A DNA stretch of 64,000 nucleotides. It comes from Rugamonas fusca. Its GTDB lineage: Bacteria; Pseudomonadota; Gammaproteobacteria; Burkholderiales; Burkholderiaceae_D. The notes beneath the pieces are model-generated. The model worked only from the letters and a program-made list of their open reading frames with translations. It was not told the DNA's origin and did not search any database. Position 1 is the stretch's first letter, and each line of letters starts with the position of its first letter. Made by a program: the position numbers and the translations under genes. This document shows, piece after piece, positions 1 through 9,875 of the stretch. The stretch lies in NCBI RefSeq assembly GCF_014042365.1, contig NZ_JACEZS010000013.1:112746-176745 (forward strand). The letters are read 5' to 3'.

Positions 1-1324
1 TGCGGTAGAAGCGCTCGAACACGCGCTCGCGTTCGGCCGGCGCGATGCCCGGTCCCGTGTCCTCCACTTCCAGGAAGGCGTGTTCGGCCGTGGCATGCAC
101 GCGCACGGTGACGCTGCCGCCGGCCGGCGTGTAGCGCAGCGCGTTGTCGATCAGGTTGGACAGCATCTCGCGCAGCATGGTGGCATCGCCGGCGATCAGT
201 ACCGGTTCCGGCGGCGGCTCCAGGCCCAGGTCGATCTGGTGGGCGAACGAGGCCGGCACCCAGTCCTTGACCACGTTGAGCGCCAGTTCGCCCAGGTCCA
301 GCGGCGCGAACGCCACGCCGGCCTGGGGCTGGTTTTCGGTGCGGGCCAGGGCCAGCAACTGATTCACGAGGCGGGTGGCGGCCTGCGAACTTTTGGCCAG
401 CTGTTCCAGCGAGCGGTGCACTTCCTCGTGGTCGGTCTGGCGCAGCGCCAGCTCGGACTGGGTGCGCATGCCGGCCAGCGGCGTTTTCATCTGGTGCGCG
501 GCGTCGGCGATGAAGCGCTTTTGCATGTCGATCGATTGTGACAGCCGGCCCAGCATGTCGTTCAGGGAATTGACCAGCGGCGAGATTTCCTCGGGCACCT
601 GGCGCGCCTCGATGGGACTGAGGTCATCCGGATTGCGGGCCCGTATCCGCTCCTGCAACTGGGCCAGCGGCGACAGCCCGCGCGCCAGCGCGAACCACAC
701 CAGGGCCAGCACGATGGGCAGGATGATGAATTGCGGCAGGATCACGCCCTTGATGATCTCGTTGGCCAGCTTGGCCCGCTTTTCCAGCGTCTCGGCCACC
801 TGCACCAGGGCCTGGTGGGTGTCGTCCGGGTCTTCGTGGTCGAGCTTGACGTAGGAATAGGCCACCCGCACCTGGGTGCCGTGCATGGCGTCGTTGCGGA
901 AGTGGACGGTGCCGGCGCGGAAGTAATCCTCCTCCTGCGGTGGCGGCAGGTCGCGGTCGCCATCGACGTAGACCCCGCCCGGGCCCAGCACCTGGAAGTA
1001 GACGTTGTCGACGTCGTCGGCGCGCAGCATGTCGCGCGCCGAGGCCGGCAATCGCTTGATGGTGCTGCCGTTGACGGCGTGCACCTGCTGGGCCAGCATG
1101 GTCACGCTGTCCTCGAGCGCGTGGTCGAACGGCTGGTTGGCGATGGACTTGGCCACCAGGTAGGTGATGGCGATGCTCATGGGCCACAGCAGCAGCAGCG
1201 GGGCCAGCATCCAGTCCAGGATTTCGCCGAACAGCGAATGCTGGATTTCCTCGTCGCGCTCGGCGGCCGGCGGCTGGTAGTCGTCGGTGGCCTGGACGGC
1301 CCCGGGCGCGTCGGCCGGACTCAC
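1..1324 (-). CDS. TctE/QseC-type sensor histidine kinase (3' end cut by window)
   Basis: Inner-membrane sensor kinase, expected to phosphorylate the response regulator encoded just upstream. The frame opens with GTG at 1324, sharing GTGA with the regulator's stop, so the two are translationally coupled. About 441 codons are visible. An N-terminal membrane segment lies near residues 30-50. A periplasmic sensor region follows, then a second membrane segment and HAMP-like linker. The dimerisation box AHQMKTPL carries the phospho-acceptor His near residue 277. The HQMKTPL form is typical of TctE-like kinases. The ATPase domain continues, but the C-terminal end lies beyond base 1. The signal sensed is unknown; TctE kinases often respond to carboxylates, which is not shown here. 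Confidence 0.85.
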   Translation of the reverse strand, partial: MSPADAPGAVQATDDYQPPAAERDEEIQHSLFGEILDWMLAPLLLLWPMSIAITYLVAKSIANQPFDHALEDSVTMLAQQVHAVNGSTIKRLPASARDMLRADDVDNVYFQVLGPGGVYVDGDRDLPPPQEEDYFRAGTVHFRNDAMHGTQVRVAYSYVKLDHEDPDDTHQALVQVAETLEKRAKLANEIIKGVILPQFIILPIVLALVWFALARGLSPLAQLQERIRARNPDDLSPIEARQVPEEISPLVNSLNDMLGRLSQSIDMQKRFIADAAHQMKTPLAGMRTQSELALRQTDHEEVHRSLEQLAKSSQAATRLVNQLLALARTENQPQAGVAFAPLDLGELALNVVKDWVPASFAHQIDLGLEPPPEPVLIAGDATMLREMLSNLIDNALRYTPAGGSVTVRVHATAEHAFLEVEDTGPGIAPAERERVFERFYR

Positions 1325-2028
1325 TTGGCCTCGGGCTTGCCGGCCTCGGGGGCGGCCGGTTCACTGTACTTTTCCAGGCAATAGCCCAGGCCGCGCACGG
1401 TGGCGATGCGGATGCCGCCCACCTCGATCTTCTTGCGCAAGCGGTGCACATAGACTTCGATGGCGTTGTTGCTCACTTCCTCGCCCCATTCGCACAGGTG
1501 ATCGACCAGCTGTTCCTTGGACACCAGGCGCCCGCTGCGGGCCAGCAGGATTTCCAGCAAGCCCAGTTCGCGGGCCGACAGTTCCAGCATCTGGTCGTTG
1601 ATATAGGCGCTGCGGCCGACCTGGTCATAGCTGAGCGGACCGTGGCGCACCACGGTGGCGCCGCCGCCGGCGCCGCGCCGGGTCAGGGCCCGCACCCGCG
1701 CCTCCAGTTCCGACAGCGCGAACGGCTTGGCCATGTAGTCGTCGGCGCCCAGGTCCAGGCCGTTGACGCGCTGCTCGATCGAATCGGCCGCCGTCAAAAT
1801 CAGCACCGGCAGCAGCGAGGCGCGCGCGCGCAGGCGGCGCAGCACTTCCAGCCCGGACAGCTTGGGCAAGCCCAGGTCCAGGATCAGCAGGTCGAATTCC
1901 TGGGTCGACAGGGCCGTGTCGGCGTCCTGCCCGTTTTTGACACAATCGATGGCATAACCGGACTGGCGTAGCGAGCGGGTCAGTCCATCGGCCAGCACGC
2001 TATCGTCTTCGGCAAGTAAAATACGCAT
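1321..2028 (-). CDS. OmpR/PhoB-family response regulator (TctD/QseB-like)
   Basis: DNA-binding response regulator of 235 aa, partner of the overlapping sensor kinase. The receiver domain (about residues 1-115) has the acidic pair EDD at 7-9, phospho-acceptor Asp51 in LILDLGLP and the conserved Lys in MAKPF. A winged-helix output domain fills about 125-220, ending with a typical RGLGYCLE wing. The C-terminal tail is Glu/Pro/Ala-rich. The gene is divergent from recA across about 200 bp, so it has its own promoter there. Its targets cannot be inferred from this window. Confidence 0.9.
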   Translation of the reverse strand: MRILLAEDDSVLADGLTRSLRQSGYAIDCVKNGQDADTALSTQEFDLLILDLGLPKLSGLEVLRRLRARASLLPVLILTAADSIEQRVNGLDLGADDYMAKPFALSELEARVRALTRRGAGGGATVVRHGPLSYDQVGRSAYINDQMLELSARELGLLEILLARSGRLVSKEQLVDHLCEWGEEVSNNAIEVYVHRLRKKIEVGGIRIATVRGLGYCLEKYSEPAAPEAGKPEAK

Positions 2029-2142
2029 GAGTTACTCCGGCTGCAGAAGCCTGTATTGTGTGACATTTCCCCCCGCGAAGCGAGTTTTTGTGTCGGCCGC
2101 TGTCAAGATTTGCGCAGTTTCAAAGCTCCTGTAAAATCGCGC

Positions 2143-2171
2143 TTGCAATAAGCACTGTTTTTTTATACAGT
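2143..2171 (+). promoter_or_regulatory. sigma-70 promoter of recA
   Basis: TTGCAA (2143-2148) and TACAGT (2166-2171) are separated by exactly 17 bases, with the LexA box lying over the spacer and -10 element. This is the standard architecture of a LexA-repressed recA promoter. Confidence 0.7.
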
Positions 2172-2172
2172 A
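2153..2172 (+). promoter_or_regulatory. LexA (SOS) box of recA
   Basis: CTGT (2155-2158), eight T/A bases, then ACAG (2167-2170) match the CTGT-N8-ACAG operator used by LexA in beta- and gammaproteobacteria. The flanking bases extend the match to the 20-base consensus. It overlaps the recA promoter, so LexA binding would block polymerase. Confidence 0.9.
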
Positions 2173-2231
2173 TCGCTTGTACCGACACACCAACCCGCGC
2201 GTTTCCTCGCGCATCAGGCTGAAAGAACATT

Positions 2232-3308
<1,077 letters not shown>

Positions 3309-3330
3309 GCGGCGGCCCGGCGTCGGTGCC

Positions 3331-3412
3331 CGGCATGGTATGCCGGCGACCTGACGCTGACGGCATCACGCTGGCGATGCGCACTACATGTGCTGCATGT
3401 GCGCATCGCCAG
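3331..3412 (+). repeat. Two hairpins between recA and recX
   Basis: A short stem CCGGCAT-GGT-ATGCCGG lies near 3338-3354. It is followed by a longer inverted repeat whose 14-base arms match perfectly (3371-3384 and 3399-3412). No U-tract follows either one. They may stabilise the recA message end or attenuate readthrough into recX; a conventional intrinsic terminator is not evident. Confidence 0.6.
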
Positions 3413-3483
3413 CGCTGACCACAACCAGAACCACCGTCCCGCGCGAGCGGCCGGTGGTTTGTTCATCATGCGGGGGGGAATGA

Positions 3484-3942
3484 ATGGCAGCACAGCAACC
3501 GAGCCTGAAGGCACGCGCCCTGCGCTACCTGTCCATGCGCGAGTACAGCCGTTTGGAACTGGGCCGCAAGCTGGCCCGCCATGCGGAGGAGGGCGAGGAC
3601 GTGGACGCCCTGCTGGACTGGCTGGAACAGAACAAATGGCTGTCGCAGGAACGCTTCTCCGAAGCCCTGATCCACCGCCGCGCGGCCCGCTATGGCAACA
3701 GCCGCATCGTGGCCGAATTGCAAAGCCACGGCGTGGCCGGCGAGGCGCTGCAGGAACTCAAGAGCACCCTGGCCGGGGACGAGACCGCCCGTGCCTGTGA
3801 AGTCTGGCGCCGCAAATTCGGCACCGTGGCCGCAGACCGCCAGGAGCGCAACAAGCAGATGCGCTTCCTGCTCCAGCGCGGCTTTTCCCAGCGCGCCGTG
3901 CTGGCGGCGCTGGGCGGCAGCGATCCCGACGATGAGATTTGA
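3484..3942 (+). CDS. recX: Regulatory protein RecX
   Basis: RecX, 152 aa, binds RecA filaments and limits their extension. The sequence shows the repeated three-helix pattern of the family. It starts with a segment holding [19 protein letters not shown] (about residues 12-30) and later has [17 protein letters not shown] and a final RGFS motif. It lies downstream of recA on the same strand, as in most proteobacteria, so partial SOS co-expression is likely through readthrough. A ribosome site GGGGGG-A lies just before the ATG. Confidence 0.93.
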   Translation: MAAQQPSLKARALRYLSMREYSRLELGRKLARHAEEGEDVDALLDWLEQNKWLSQERFSEALIHRRAARYGNSRIVAELQSHGVAGEALQELKSTLAGDETARACEVWRRKFGTVAADRQERNKQMRFLLQRGFSQRAVLAALGGSDPDDEI

Positions 3943-4224
3943 CGCCGTAATCGCCCCGGGCCTTGTAATATTTCTCCGCAAAAATAGTTGATGGAACGAA
4001 CCCTGTTCGCCCCATCAAATCCTTGCAAAAATGACTCCAAAGCCCATGTTTTATGGCCGTTTTTTGCCGCAAACCGCATGATTTGGCGCAACTGGGGGCA
4101 TGGTGTGCTACACTTTTGAGGTTTTGCAGCACCGCGGGTGCGGTGGTTGTCCGTAGAAGCTGCGGCAACGTGCGTCAAGCACATGGCTGCTTATTAATTT
4201 CCGCCGCGCAAGCGGCATCGGTAT

Positions 4225-4800
4225 ATGTCCCTGTCAACTCCCGTTTCCCGACGTGCGCTGCGGCACACGCGTGCCATCGACGTCCAAGCGTTCAAGCGCG
4301 ACGACGGCCTGTGGGATCTCGACGCCCGTATCACCGATATCAAAGCCATGGACACCGTGCTGGCCTCCGGCCCGCGCCCTGGTGGTACCCATCTGCATGA
4401 CCTCTCCCTGCGTCTTACCGTGGACCTGGACTTGAACGTCGTGGCGGCCGAAGCCGCTTCCGACGCCGTGCCCTATCCCGGTTACTGCGACACCAACGGC
4501 CATGCCTACCAACAACTGGTGGGCTTGAACCTGTTGAAAGGTTTCCGACACGAACTCAAGCAGCGCCTGGCCGGCATCGCCGGTTGCACCCATTTGACGG
4601 AACTGGCGCAGATCCTGCCCACGGCCGCCGTGCAAGCGTTCGCCAACGACGTGTGGTCGACCAACGATGCCGCCAGTCCCGACGCCGACCTGCCGCACCA
4701 CAAACCGTTTCAACTGGACAAATGCCATGCCCTGCGCACTGATGGCGGGGCCGTGGCCGAGTTCTACCCGCGCTGGGTGGTCAAAGCAGCACCAGGATAG
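4225..4800 (+). CDS. DUF2889 family protein
   Basis: Conserved protein of 191 aa with the hallmark features of the DUF2889 family: a central DGLWDLDARITDIK stretch (about residues 26-39), a GTHLHDLSLRL segment and a C-terminal CTHLTEL motif. No function is established. No signal peptide or membrane segment is visible, so it is probably cytoplasmic. It stands alone on the plus strand, about 280 bases after recX and 94 bases before sucC. The start is the first in-frame ATG giving the family's usual N-terminus. Confidence 0.8.
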   Translation: MSLSTPVSRRALRHTRAIDVQAFKRDDGLWDLDARITDIKAMDTVLASGPRPGGTHLHDLSLRLTVDLDLNVVAAEAASDAVPYPGYCDTNGHAYQQLVGLNLLKGFRHELKQRLAGIAGCTHLTELAQILPTAAVQAFANDVWSTNDAASPDADLPHHKPFQLDKCHALRTDGGAVAEFYPRWVVKAAPG

Positions 4801-4843
4801 CGCGTAGCTTCACCTGCTTATTCAAGAGTTATTTTCCGCAATA

Positions 4844-4863
4844 TCAACCGATCTCAACCGATC
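4844..4863 (+). repeat. 10-bp tandem duplication upstream of sucC
   Basis: TCAACCGATC occurs twice in direct tandem at 4844-4853 and 4854-4863, about 30 bases before the sucC start. It may be a regulator half-site pair or a small slippage duplication; no known factor is recognised. Confidence 0.5.
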
Positions 4864-4894
4864 TTTACACATCAGCATCAGAAGGGAAGCCAGC

Positions 4895-6064
4895 ATGAAA
4901 ATCCATGAGTATCAAGGCAAAGAAATCCTCCGGAAATACGGAGTGACGGTACCGCGCGGTATTCCGTGCATGTCCGTGGACGAGGCAGTCAAGGCTGCTG
5001 AAACCCTGGGCGGCCCGGTCTGGGTGGTCAAGGCGCAGATCCACGCTGGCGGCCGCGGTAAAGGCGGCGGCGTGAAAGTGGCCAAGTCGCTGGAACAAGT
5101 CAAAGAATATGCCAACCAAATCATGGGCATGCAACTGGTCACGCACCAGACCGGTCCTGAAGGCCAGAAAGTGCGCCGCCTGCTGATCGAAGAAGGCGCC
5201 GACATCAAGAAAGAACTGTACGTGTCGATGGTCACCGACCGCGTCTCGCAGCGCGTCGTGCTGATGGCCTCGTCCGAAGGCGGCATGGACATCGAAGAAG
5301 TGGCTGAAAAGCACCCTGAGCTGATCCACTCGATCGCCATCGACCCTTCCGTCGGCCTGACCGACGCCGAAGCCGACGCCATCGCCACCAAGATCGGTGT
5401 GCCGGCCGCTTCCCTGCCACAAGCGCGCGCCAACCTGCAAGGCCTGTACAAAGCCTACTGGGAAACGGACGCCTCGCTGGCCGAAATCAACCCGCTGATC
5501 CTGACCGGCGACGGCAAGGTCATCGCCCTGGACGCCAAGTTCAACTTCGACGCCAACGCCCTGTTCCGCCAGCCTGAGATCGTTGCCTACCGCGACCTGG
5601 ACGAAGAAGATCCGGCTGAAATCGAAGCGTCGAAATTCGACCTGGCCTACATTTCGCTCGACGGCAATATCGGCTGCCTGGTGAACGGCGCCGGCCTGGC
5701 CATGGCCACCATGGACACCATCAAGCTGTTCGGCGGCGAGCCTGCCAACTTCCTGGACGTGGGCGGTGGCGCCACGGCCGAGAAAGTGACCGAAGCGTTC
5801 AAGATCATGCTGAAGAACCCAGGCCTGAAAGCCATCCTGGTCAACATCTTCGGCGGCATCATGCGTTGCGACGTGATCGCCGAAGGCGTGATCGCGGCAT
5901 CGAAAGCCGTTTCCCTGCAAGTGCCGCTGGTGGTGCGCATGAAGGGCACCAACGAAGACCTGGGCAAGAAGATGCTGGCCGAATCGGGCCTGCCCATCAT
6001 CTCGGCCGACACCATGGAAGATGCAGCCAAGAGCGTCGTCGCCGCCGCTGCCGGTCAAGCTTAA
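4895..6064 (+). CDS. sucC: Succinyl-CoA synthetase, beta subunit (ADP-forming)
   Basis: SucC, 389 aa, supplies the ATP-grasp nucleotide-binding subunit of succinyl-CoA synthetase. The enzyme interconverts succinyl-CoA and succinate with substrate-level phosphorylation in the TCA cycle. The N-terminal [12 protein letters not shown] is the family signature. The ATP-grasp region has [13 protein letters not shown] near residues 48-60. The ligase core has FLDVGGGA and [13 protein letters not shown] in the C-terminal half. sucD follows 13 bases later, forming an operon. A GAAGGGA ribosome site precedes the ATG. Length is standard. Confidence 0.98.
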   Translation: MKIHEYQGKEILRKYGVTVPRGIPCMSVDEAVKAAETLGGPVWVVKAQIHAGGRGKGGGVKVAKSLEQVKEYANQIMGMQLVTHQTGPEGQKVRRLLIEEGADIKKELYVSMVTDRVSQRVVLMASSEGGMDIEEVAEKHPELIHSIAIDPSVGLTDAEADAIATKIGVPAASLPQARANLQGLYKAYWETDASLAEINPLILTGDGKVIALDAKFNFDANALFRQPEIVAYRDLDEEDPAEIEASKFDLAYISLDGNIGCLVNGAGLAMATMDTIKLFGGEPANFLDVGGGATAEKVTEAFKIMLKNPGLKAILVNIFGGIMRCDVIAEGVIAASKAVSLQVPLVVRMKGTNEDLGKKMLAESGLPIISADTMEDAAKSVVAAAAGQA

Positions 6065-6077
6065 TTAAGGAATCAAC

Positions 6078-6959
6078 ATGTCCATCCTGATCAATAAAGA
6101 CACCAAAGTTGTAACCCAAGGCATCACCGGCAAGACCGGCCAGTTCCACACCCGCATGTGCCGCGACTACGCGAACGGCAAGGAATGCTTCGTTGCCGGC
6201 GTGAACCCGAAGAAAGCCGGCGAAGACTTCGAAGGCATCCCTATCTTCGCCAACGTGACGGAAGCGAAAAAAGAAACCGGCGCCAACGTGTCGGTGATCT
6301 ACGTGCCGCCAGCAGGCGCCGCTGCCGCCATCTGGGAAGCCGTGGAAGCGGAAATGGACCTGGCCATCTGCATCACCGAAGGCATTCCTGTCCGTGACAT
6401 GATGGCCCTGAAGGACCGCATGGTCAAAGCCGGTTCCAAGACCCTGCTGCTGGGCCCGAACTGCCCTGGCCTGATCACGCCCGACGAAATCAAGATCGGC
6501 ATCATGCCTGGCCACATCCACAAGAAAGGCCGCATCGGCGTCGTGTCCCGTTCGGGCACCCTGACCTATGAAGCCGTGGGCCAGCTGACCGCCCTGGGCC
6601 TGGGCCAGTCGAGCGCCGTTGGTATCGGTGGCGACCCGATCAACGGTCTGAAGCACATCGACGTCATGAAGATGTTCAACGACGATCCCGACACCGACGC
6701 CGTCATCATGATCGGTGAAATCGGCGGTCCGGACGAAGCCAATGCGGCTTACTGGATCAAGGACAACATGAAGAAACCCGTGGTCGGCTTCATCGCCGGC
6801 GTGACGGCTCCTCCGGGCAAGCGCATGGGCCACGCCGGCGCGCTGATCTCGGGCGGCGCCGACACCGCGCAAGCCAAGCTGGAGATCATGGAAGCGTGCG
6901 GCATCAAAGTCACCAAGAACCCGTCCGAAATGGCCCGCCTGCTGAAGGCGATGCTGTAA
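6078..6959 (+). CDS. sucD: Succinyl-CoA synthetase, alpha subunit
   Basis: SucD, 293 aa, binds CoA and carries the phosphorylated histidine of succinyl-CoA synthetase. The N-terminal CoA-binding Rossmann domain has [12 protein letters not shown] (about 15-26). The active-site His is in the [10 protein letters not shown] motif in the C-terminal half. An AAGGA ribosome site precedes the ATG after the sucC stop. A strong intrinsic terminator follows within 30 bases, closing a two-gene sucCD operon. Confidence 0.98.
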   Translation: MSILINKDTKVVTQGITGKTGQFHTRMCRDYANGKECFVAGVNPKKAGEDFEGIPIFANVTEAKKETGANVSVIYVPPAGAAAAIWEAVEAEMDLAICITEGIPVRDMMALKDRMVKAGSKTLLLGPNCPGLITPDEIKIGIMPGHIHKKGRIGVVSRSGTLTYEAVGQLTALGLGQSSAVGIGGDPINGLKHIDVMKMFNDDPDTDAVIMIGEIGGPDEANAAYWIKDNMKKPVVGFIAGVTAPPGKRMGHAGALISGGADTAQAKLEIMEACGIKVTKNPSEMARLLKAML

Positions 6960-6984
6960 TTTGGCAACGAGTTGGTGAATAATG

Positions 6985-7015
6985 ACGGGGAGCCTGGCGC
7001 TCCCCGTTTTTTTTT
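6985..7015 (+). terminator. Intrinsic terminator of sucCD
   Basis: A 9-base stem (ACGGGGAGC / GCTCCCCGT) with a 5-base loop is followed by nine T residues (7007-7015). Confidence 0.92.
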
Positions 7016-7037
7016 GTGCTGCCTGTGGAGATCAAGC

Positions 7038-7634
7038 GTGGCGAAAATCATCATATCGCGCGAAGGCGTGGTGGAACAGCAAGTGCAGCTCAGCAAGGAG
7101 CGCATGACGATAGGCCGTCACCGGCATAACGATATCGTGCTGACCCACCCCGCCGTGAGCGGCGAGCATGCGGTGATCGTCACCATCCTCGATGATTCCT
7201 TCCTCGAGGATTTGCACAGCACCAATGGTACCTTCGTCAACGGCCACCGCATCGGCAAGCATTTCCTGCAGCACCTGGACATGATCAAGATTGCCAAGTT
7301 CCAGGTCGAATTCATCGCCGACGGCGTGCGTCCGCTGGCCGCTGCCGCCGCTGCCGAACCGCCGCTGGGCCAGATCGTAGTATTAAATGGCAACAATCCG
7401 GGCAAGCAGATGGCCTTGACCAAGCCCCTCACCACGCTGGGCCGGCCCGGCGTGCAGGTGGTGGTGATCAATCGCGGCGCCGATGGCTACACCATCGCCC
7501 ACGCGGAAGGGGCGCAGCCGCCCCTGGTCAACGGCGCGGCCGTGGGCCGGCAGCCACTGCGGCTCAAGCATGGCGACGTGATCGACCTGAGCGGCACCCA
7601 GATGACGTTCCGCCTGACCAGTGCCGTCAGCTGA
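7038..7634 (+). CDS. FHA-domain protein (two FHA modules)
   Basis: Forkhead-associated protein of 198 aa, predicted to bind phosphothreonine peptides. The first FHA domain (about 20-90) has the core residues: GR in IGRHRHNDIVL, then SGEH and the LHSTNGTFVNG strand. The second half (about 110-195) looks like a weaker, degenerate FHA fold, with TTLGRPG and LVNGAAV but no conserved SxxH. The chosen start is GTG at 7038, preceded by GGAG at 7027-7030. A frame extension to 6972 runs through the sucCD terminator and is rejected. No kinase lies nearby. A palindrome overlaps the stop region. Confidence 0.82.
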   Translation: MAKIIISREGVVEQQVQLSKERMTIGRHRHNDIVLTHPAVSGEHAVIVTILDDSFLEDLHSTNGTFVNGHRIGKHFLQHLDMIKIAKFQVEFIADGVRPLAAAAAAEPPLGQIVVLNGNNPGKQMALTKPLTTLGRPGVQVVVINRGADGYTIAHAEGAQPPLVNGAAVGRQPLRLKHGDVIDLSGTQMTFRLTSAVS

Positions 7635-7720
7635 CAAAATTTGTCAGCCCGACGCCATTTTTGGCCCGGATGACAGATTTCGGCATGGGAACTGACAAAA
7701 ATAGTCACCCATACCGACAA
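7631..7720 (+). promoter_or_regulatory. Cluster of TGACA/TGTCA motifs upstream of the pilin
   Basis: This stretch has a palindrome of 8-base arms (CTGACAAA / TTTGTCAG, 7631-7647). It also has TGACA at 7671, TGACAAAAA-TAGTCA at 7693-7706, and CGACA near 7715. They sit 60-150 bases upstream of the sigma-54 promoter, the usual place for enhancer binding. PilR of the PilS-PilR system is the likely ligand by family knowledge; this is inference. Confidence 0.45.
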
Positions 7721-7770
7721 GAATTGGCGCTCTTCCCCCATTTTTGACGCAAAACTGCCTGAAAATGGCC

Positions 7771-7786
7771 TGGCACAGCCTTTGCT
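7771..7786 (+). promoter_or_regulatory. sigma-54 promoter of the type IV pilin gene
   Basis: TGGCAC-A-GCCT-TTGCT matches the RpoN consensus TGGCACR-N4-TTGCW, with correct -24/-12 spacing. Transcription should begin near 7798, giving a leader of about 40 bases to the pilin ATG. Dependence of pilA on sigma-54 is known in other type IV pilus systems. Confidence 0.9.
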
Positions 7787-7836
7787 CCTACTGAAGCGTG
7801 GCACCAAACTTTTTTACCTCACTCGGGAGTAGCAAA

Positions 7837-8301
7837 ATGAAATCGATGAAAATGATCAAGAAACAAGCACAAGCCGGCTTCACCCTGATCGAACTGATGA
7901 TCGTGGTGGCAATTATCGGTATCCTGGCCGCTGTCGCTATTCCTGCCTACAGCGACTACACGATGAAGGCCAAGGTCAGCGAAGCGGCTTCCATCTCGGC
8001 CCCGGCCCGTCTGGCCATCGCCCAGGCCTTCAACGAAGGCAGCCTGGCCGCTACCAGCACCAACGCCACCTTGAACCTGCCGGCCAACACGGCGATCACC
8101 AGCAAGTACGTGAAGCAAGTGGACGCCGTCGGCACCAGCGCCACCACGGGCACCGTGACCGTGACGATGCAAAACACCAACGATGCGACCATCGACACCA
8201 AGACCGTCGTCTACCTGATCACCTGCACCGCCGGCTCGGCCTGCGTGACCACGGTTGACCCATCGAGCACGGTGCCAACCAAGTTCATTCCTAAAGTCTG
8301 A
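7837..8301 (+). CDS. Type IV pilin (PilA-like)
   Basis: Major-type prepilin of 154 aa. A short positively charged leader ends in QAG, followed by the prepilin peptidase site [21 protein letters not shown], with Glu at mature position 5. The mature chain is about 140 aa with a Thr/Ala-rich globular part. The only two cysteines (in [12 protein letters not shown]) would enclose a loop of just five residues, much shorter than a usual D-region. The start at 7837 follows GGGAG (7826-7830); an earlier in-frame ATG at 7798 lacks a site. It is monocistronic, between a sigma-54 promoter and a strong terminator. Confidence 0.93.
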   Translation: MKSMKMIKKQAQAGFTLIELMIVVAIIGILAAVAIPAYSDYTMKAKVSEAASISAPARLAIAQAFNEGSLAATSTNATLNLPANTAITSKYVKQVDAVGTSATTGTVTVTMQNTNDATIDTKTVVYLITCTAGSACVTTVDPSSTVPTKFIPKV

Positions 8302-8323
8302 TAACGTCGGCTGAAGGATAAAG

Positions 8324-8361
8324 AAAAACCGGTGCGGCCGCGAGGCCGCACCGGTTTTTTT
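8324..8361. terminator. Bidirectional terminator between pilin and PilZ genes
   Basis: A roughly 16-base stem (AAAACCGGTGCGGCC and its complement) with loop GCGA has T-tracts on both strands. It serves the rightward pilin gene and the leftward PilZ gene. Confidence 0.92.
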
Positions 8362-8406
8362 GCATGTGGGGCAGGGCGCGCGAGGCGGGGCCGGTGCGCG
8401 GCGGCG

Positions 8407-9117
8407 TCACACGATCTTCTGGCGGTCGGCGATCAGCGCCTCGTAGGTCAGATTCTGCAACATGGTGTAGTGCATGGGATCGAGGTCGACGAACTGCACG
8501 CCGTAGGTGAACACTTCCTCCTTGTCGGCCGTGGCCGGCTTGACGACGTTGATGTTGCGGATGGTGGCGTTGGGATCGATGCGCACCTGGCGGTTGCCCG
8601 GCTGCGCGATCAGGTAGAACGACAGGCCCACCGTGGGCTCGTCCTCGGGCAGCGGCTTGGTCGATTCGATCAGCGCGCCCGACACGCTCAGGTTGACGAG
8701 GAACACGGAAGTGTGGCCGGCCGGCGTGGTGACCTGGGCCGGAATATCGACCTTGACCCGCATCGCCGTGCGCAAGCTGGTGCCCTGGATGGTGGACGGG
8801 AACGACAGGTGGGCATAGAACAGCGGCCGCAGAAACACGCGCTGCACGGTGCAGGCGAAGGAACACACGTTCACGCCGGAAAACACGCGGATGGTGAGCT
8901 TGTCGCCATCGTTGAGGGCGATGGGTGCCCCGTTTTCCATCGGGATCTTGACGATCATGTACTCGTCCTTGACCCAGCCGATCAGCGTGGAAAAATGCTG
9001 CACTGGCTTGATGGTGCGGTGGGTGATGAACTGTATCCTGCCACCGACCTGCAAATTCATCTGCTCGAATTCGTATTCCTGCGTCCTGGCTTCGCGCGGC
9101 GGTGCCGTGCTGCTCAT
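8407..9117 (-). CDS. PilZ c-di-GMP receptor with YcgR-like N-terminal domain
   Basis: Flagellar-brake-type c-di-GMP effector of 236 aa. The N-terminal half (about 15-110) resembles the YcgR/PilZN domain. The PilZ domain follows, with the RTAMR motif (RxxxR) and NLSVSGALI (D/NxSxxG) that together bind c-di-GMP. No signal or membrane segment is seen. The start at 9117 is supported by GAGGG a few bases upstream; a longer frame to 9174 has no such site. It has its own promoter at 9216-9244, so it can be transcribed separately from moaC upstream. Likely outputs are pilus or flagellar motility or secretion; the target is not shown. Confidence 0.87.
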   Translation of the reverse strand: MSSTAPPREARTQEYEFEQMNLQVGGRIQFITHRTIKPVQHFSTLIGWVKDEYMIVKIPMENGAPIALNDGDKLTIRVFSGVNVCSFACTVQRVFLRPLFYAHLSFPSTIQGTSLRTAMRVKVDIPAQVTTPAGHTSVFLVNLSVSGALIESTKPLPEDEPTVGLSFYLIAQPGNRQVRIDPNATIRNINVVKPATADKEEVFTYGVQFVDLDPMHYTMLQNLTYEALIADRQKIV

Positions 9118-9215
9118 TGTTGCGCCCTCATTGCCTGCATGGATGTCTCGTCCCCTGTCCGCCGTCGGTGCCACTGGTTGTCGTCCGACAGGAAATATTG
9201 TCGGTTGTTACTTTT

Positions 9216-9244
9216 ATTATATACGCGCCAACTTGCGCTAACAA
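9216..9244 (-). promoter_or_regulatory. sigma-70 promoter of the PilZ gene
   Basis: On the minus strand TTGTTA (9244-9239) and TATAAT (9221-9216) are separated by 17 bases, a near-consensus promoter about 100 bases before the PilZ start codon. Confidence 0.75.
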
Positions 9245-9263
9245 TGCGGCGGCGCGGGCGTGG

Positions 9264-9770
9264 TCAGCTCGTCACGCTCCAGTCGCCGGACTTGCCGCCA
9301 TGCTTTTCCATGACGCGGATCTCGCCCATCACCATGCCGCGGTCGACGGCCTTGCACATGTCGTACACGGTCAGCAGGCCGATCTGCACGGCCGTCAGCG
9401 CCTCCATCTCCACGCCGGTCTTGCCGAAGGTTTCCACCTGGGCGCGGCAATGCACGGTCGAGCTGGCTTCATCGGTCTCGAAGTCCACCGCCACCCGCGT
9501 CAGGGCCAGCGGGTGGCACAGCGGCACCAGCTCGCTGGTGCGCTTGGCGCCCATGATGGCGGCGATGCGGGCGATGCCCAGCACGTCGCCCTTCTTGGCG
9601 CTGCCGGCCAAAATGATGGCCAGCGTCTCCGGCTTCATGCGGATCTGGCCGCTGGCCACGGCGATGCGGTGGGTTTCCTGTTTGTCGCCCACGTCGACCA
9701 TGTGGGCCTGGCCGGTGGCGTCGAAATGGGTCAGCCCGTCGGCGGGCGGCGTGGTTTTGCTGGTCGTCAT
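9264..9770 (-). CDS. moaC: Cyclic pyranopterin monophosphate synthase MoaC
   Basis: MoaC, 168 aa, converts 3',8-cyclo-7,8-dihydro-GTP (the MoaA product) to cyclic pyranopterin monophosphate, the second step of molybdenum cofactor synthesis. Signature elements are MVDVGDK near residue 24, the [19 protein letters not shown] segment, LCHPL (about 103-107) and the [10 protein letters not shown] active-site region. Length is normal. No other moa genes are adjacent; the divergent neighbour is a protease gene, so this is an isolated pathway gene. Confidence 0.96.
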   Translation of the reverse strand: MTTSKTTPPADGLTHFDATGQAHMVDVGDKQETHRIAVASGQIRMKPETLAIILAGSAKKGDVLGIARIAAIMGAKRTSELVPLCHPLALTRVAVDFETDEASSTVHCRAQVETFGKTGVEMEALTAVQIGLLTVYDMCKAVDRGMVMGEIRVMEKHGGKSGDWSVTS

Positions 9771-9875
9771 GGATAGTATGAACTCGTCAGGGGGCGCGCG
9801 CGGGGCGGGCCGTCATAGGATGAATTGGTTGCCGGCCCGCTGCGTGCGGGCGCCAAGTGCGGGTATGATAGCACC

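Noticed and set aside
4053..4400. Open frame overlapping the start of the DUF2889 gene
   Set aside because: Cys/Arg-rich and out of frame with the recognised family; no support.
6972..7037. N-terminal extension of the FHA protein
   Set aside because: It would be translated through the sucCD terminator hairpin, and GTG at 7038 has a good ribosome site.
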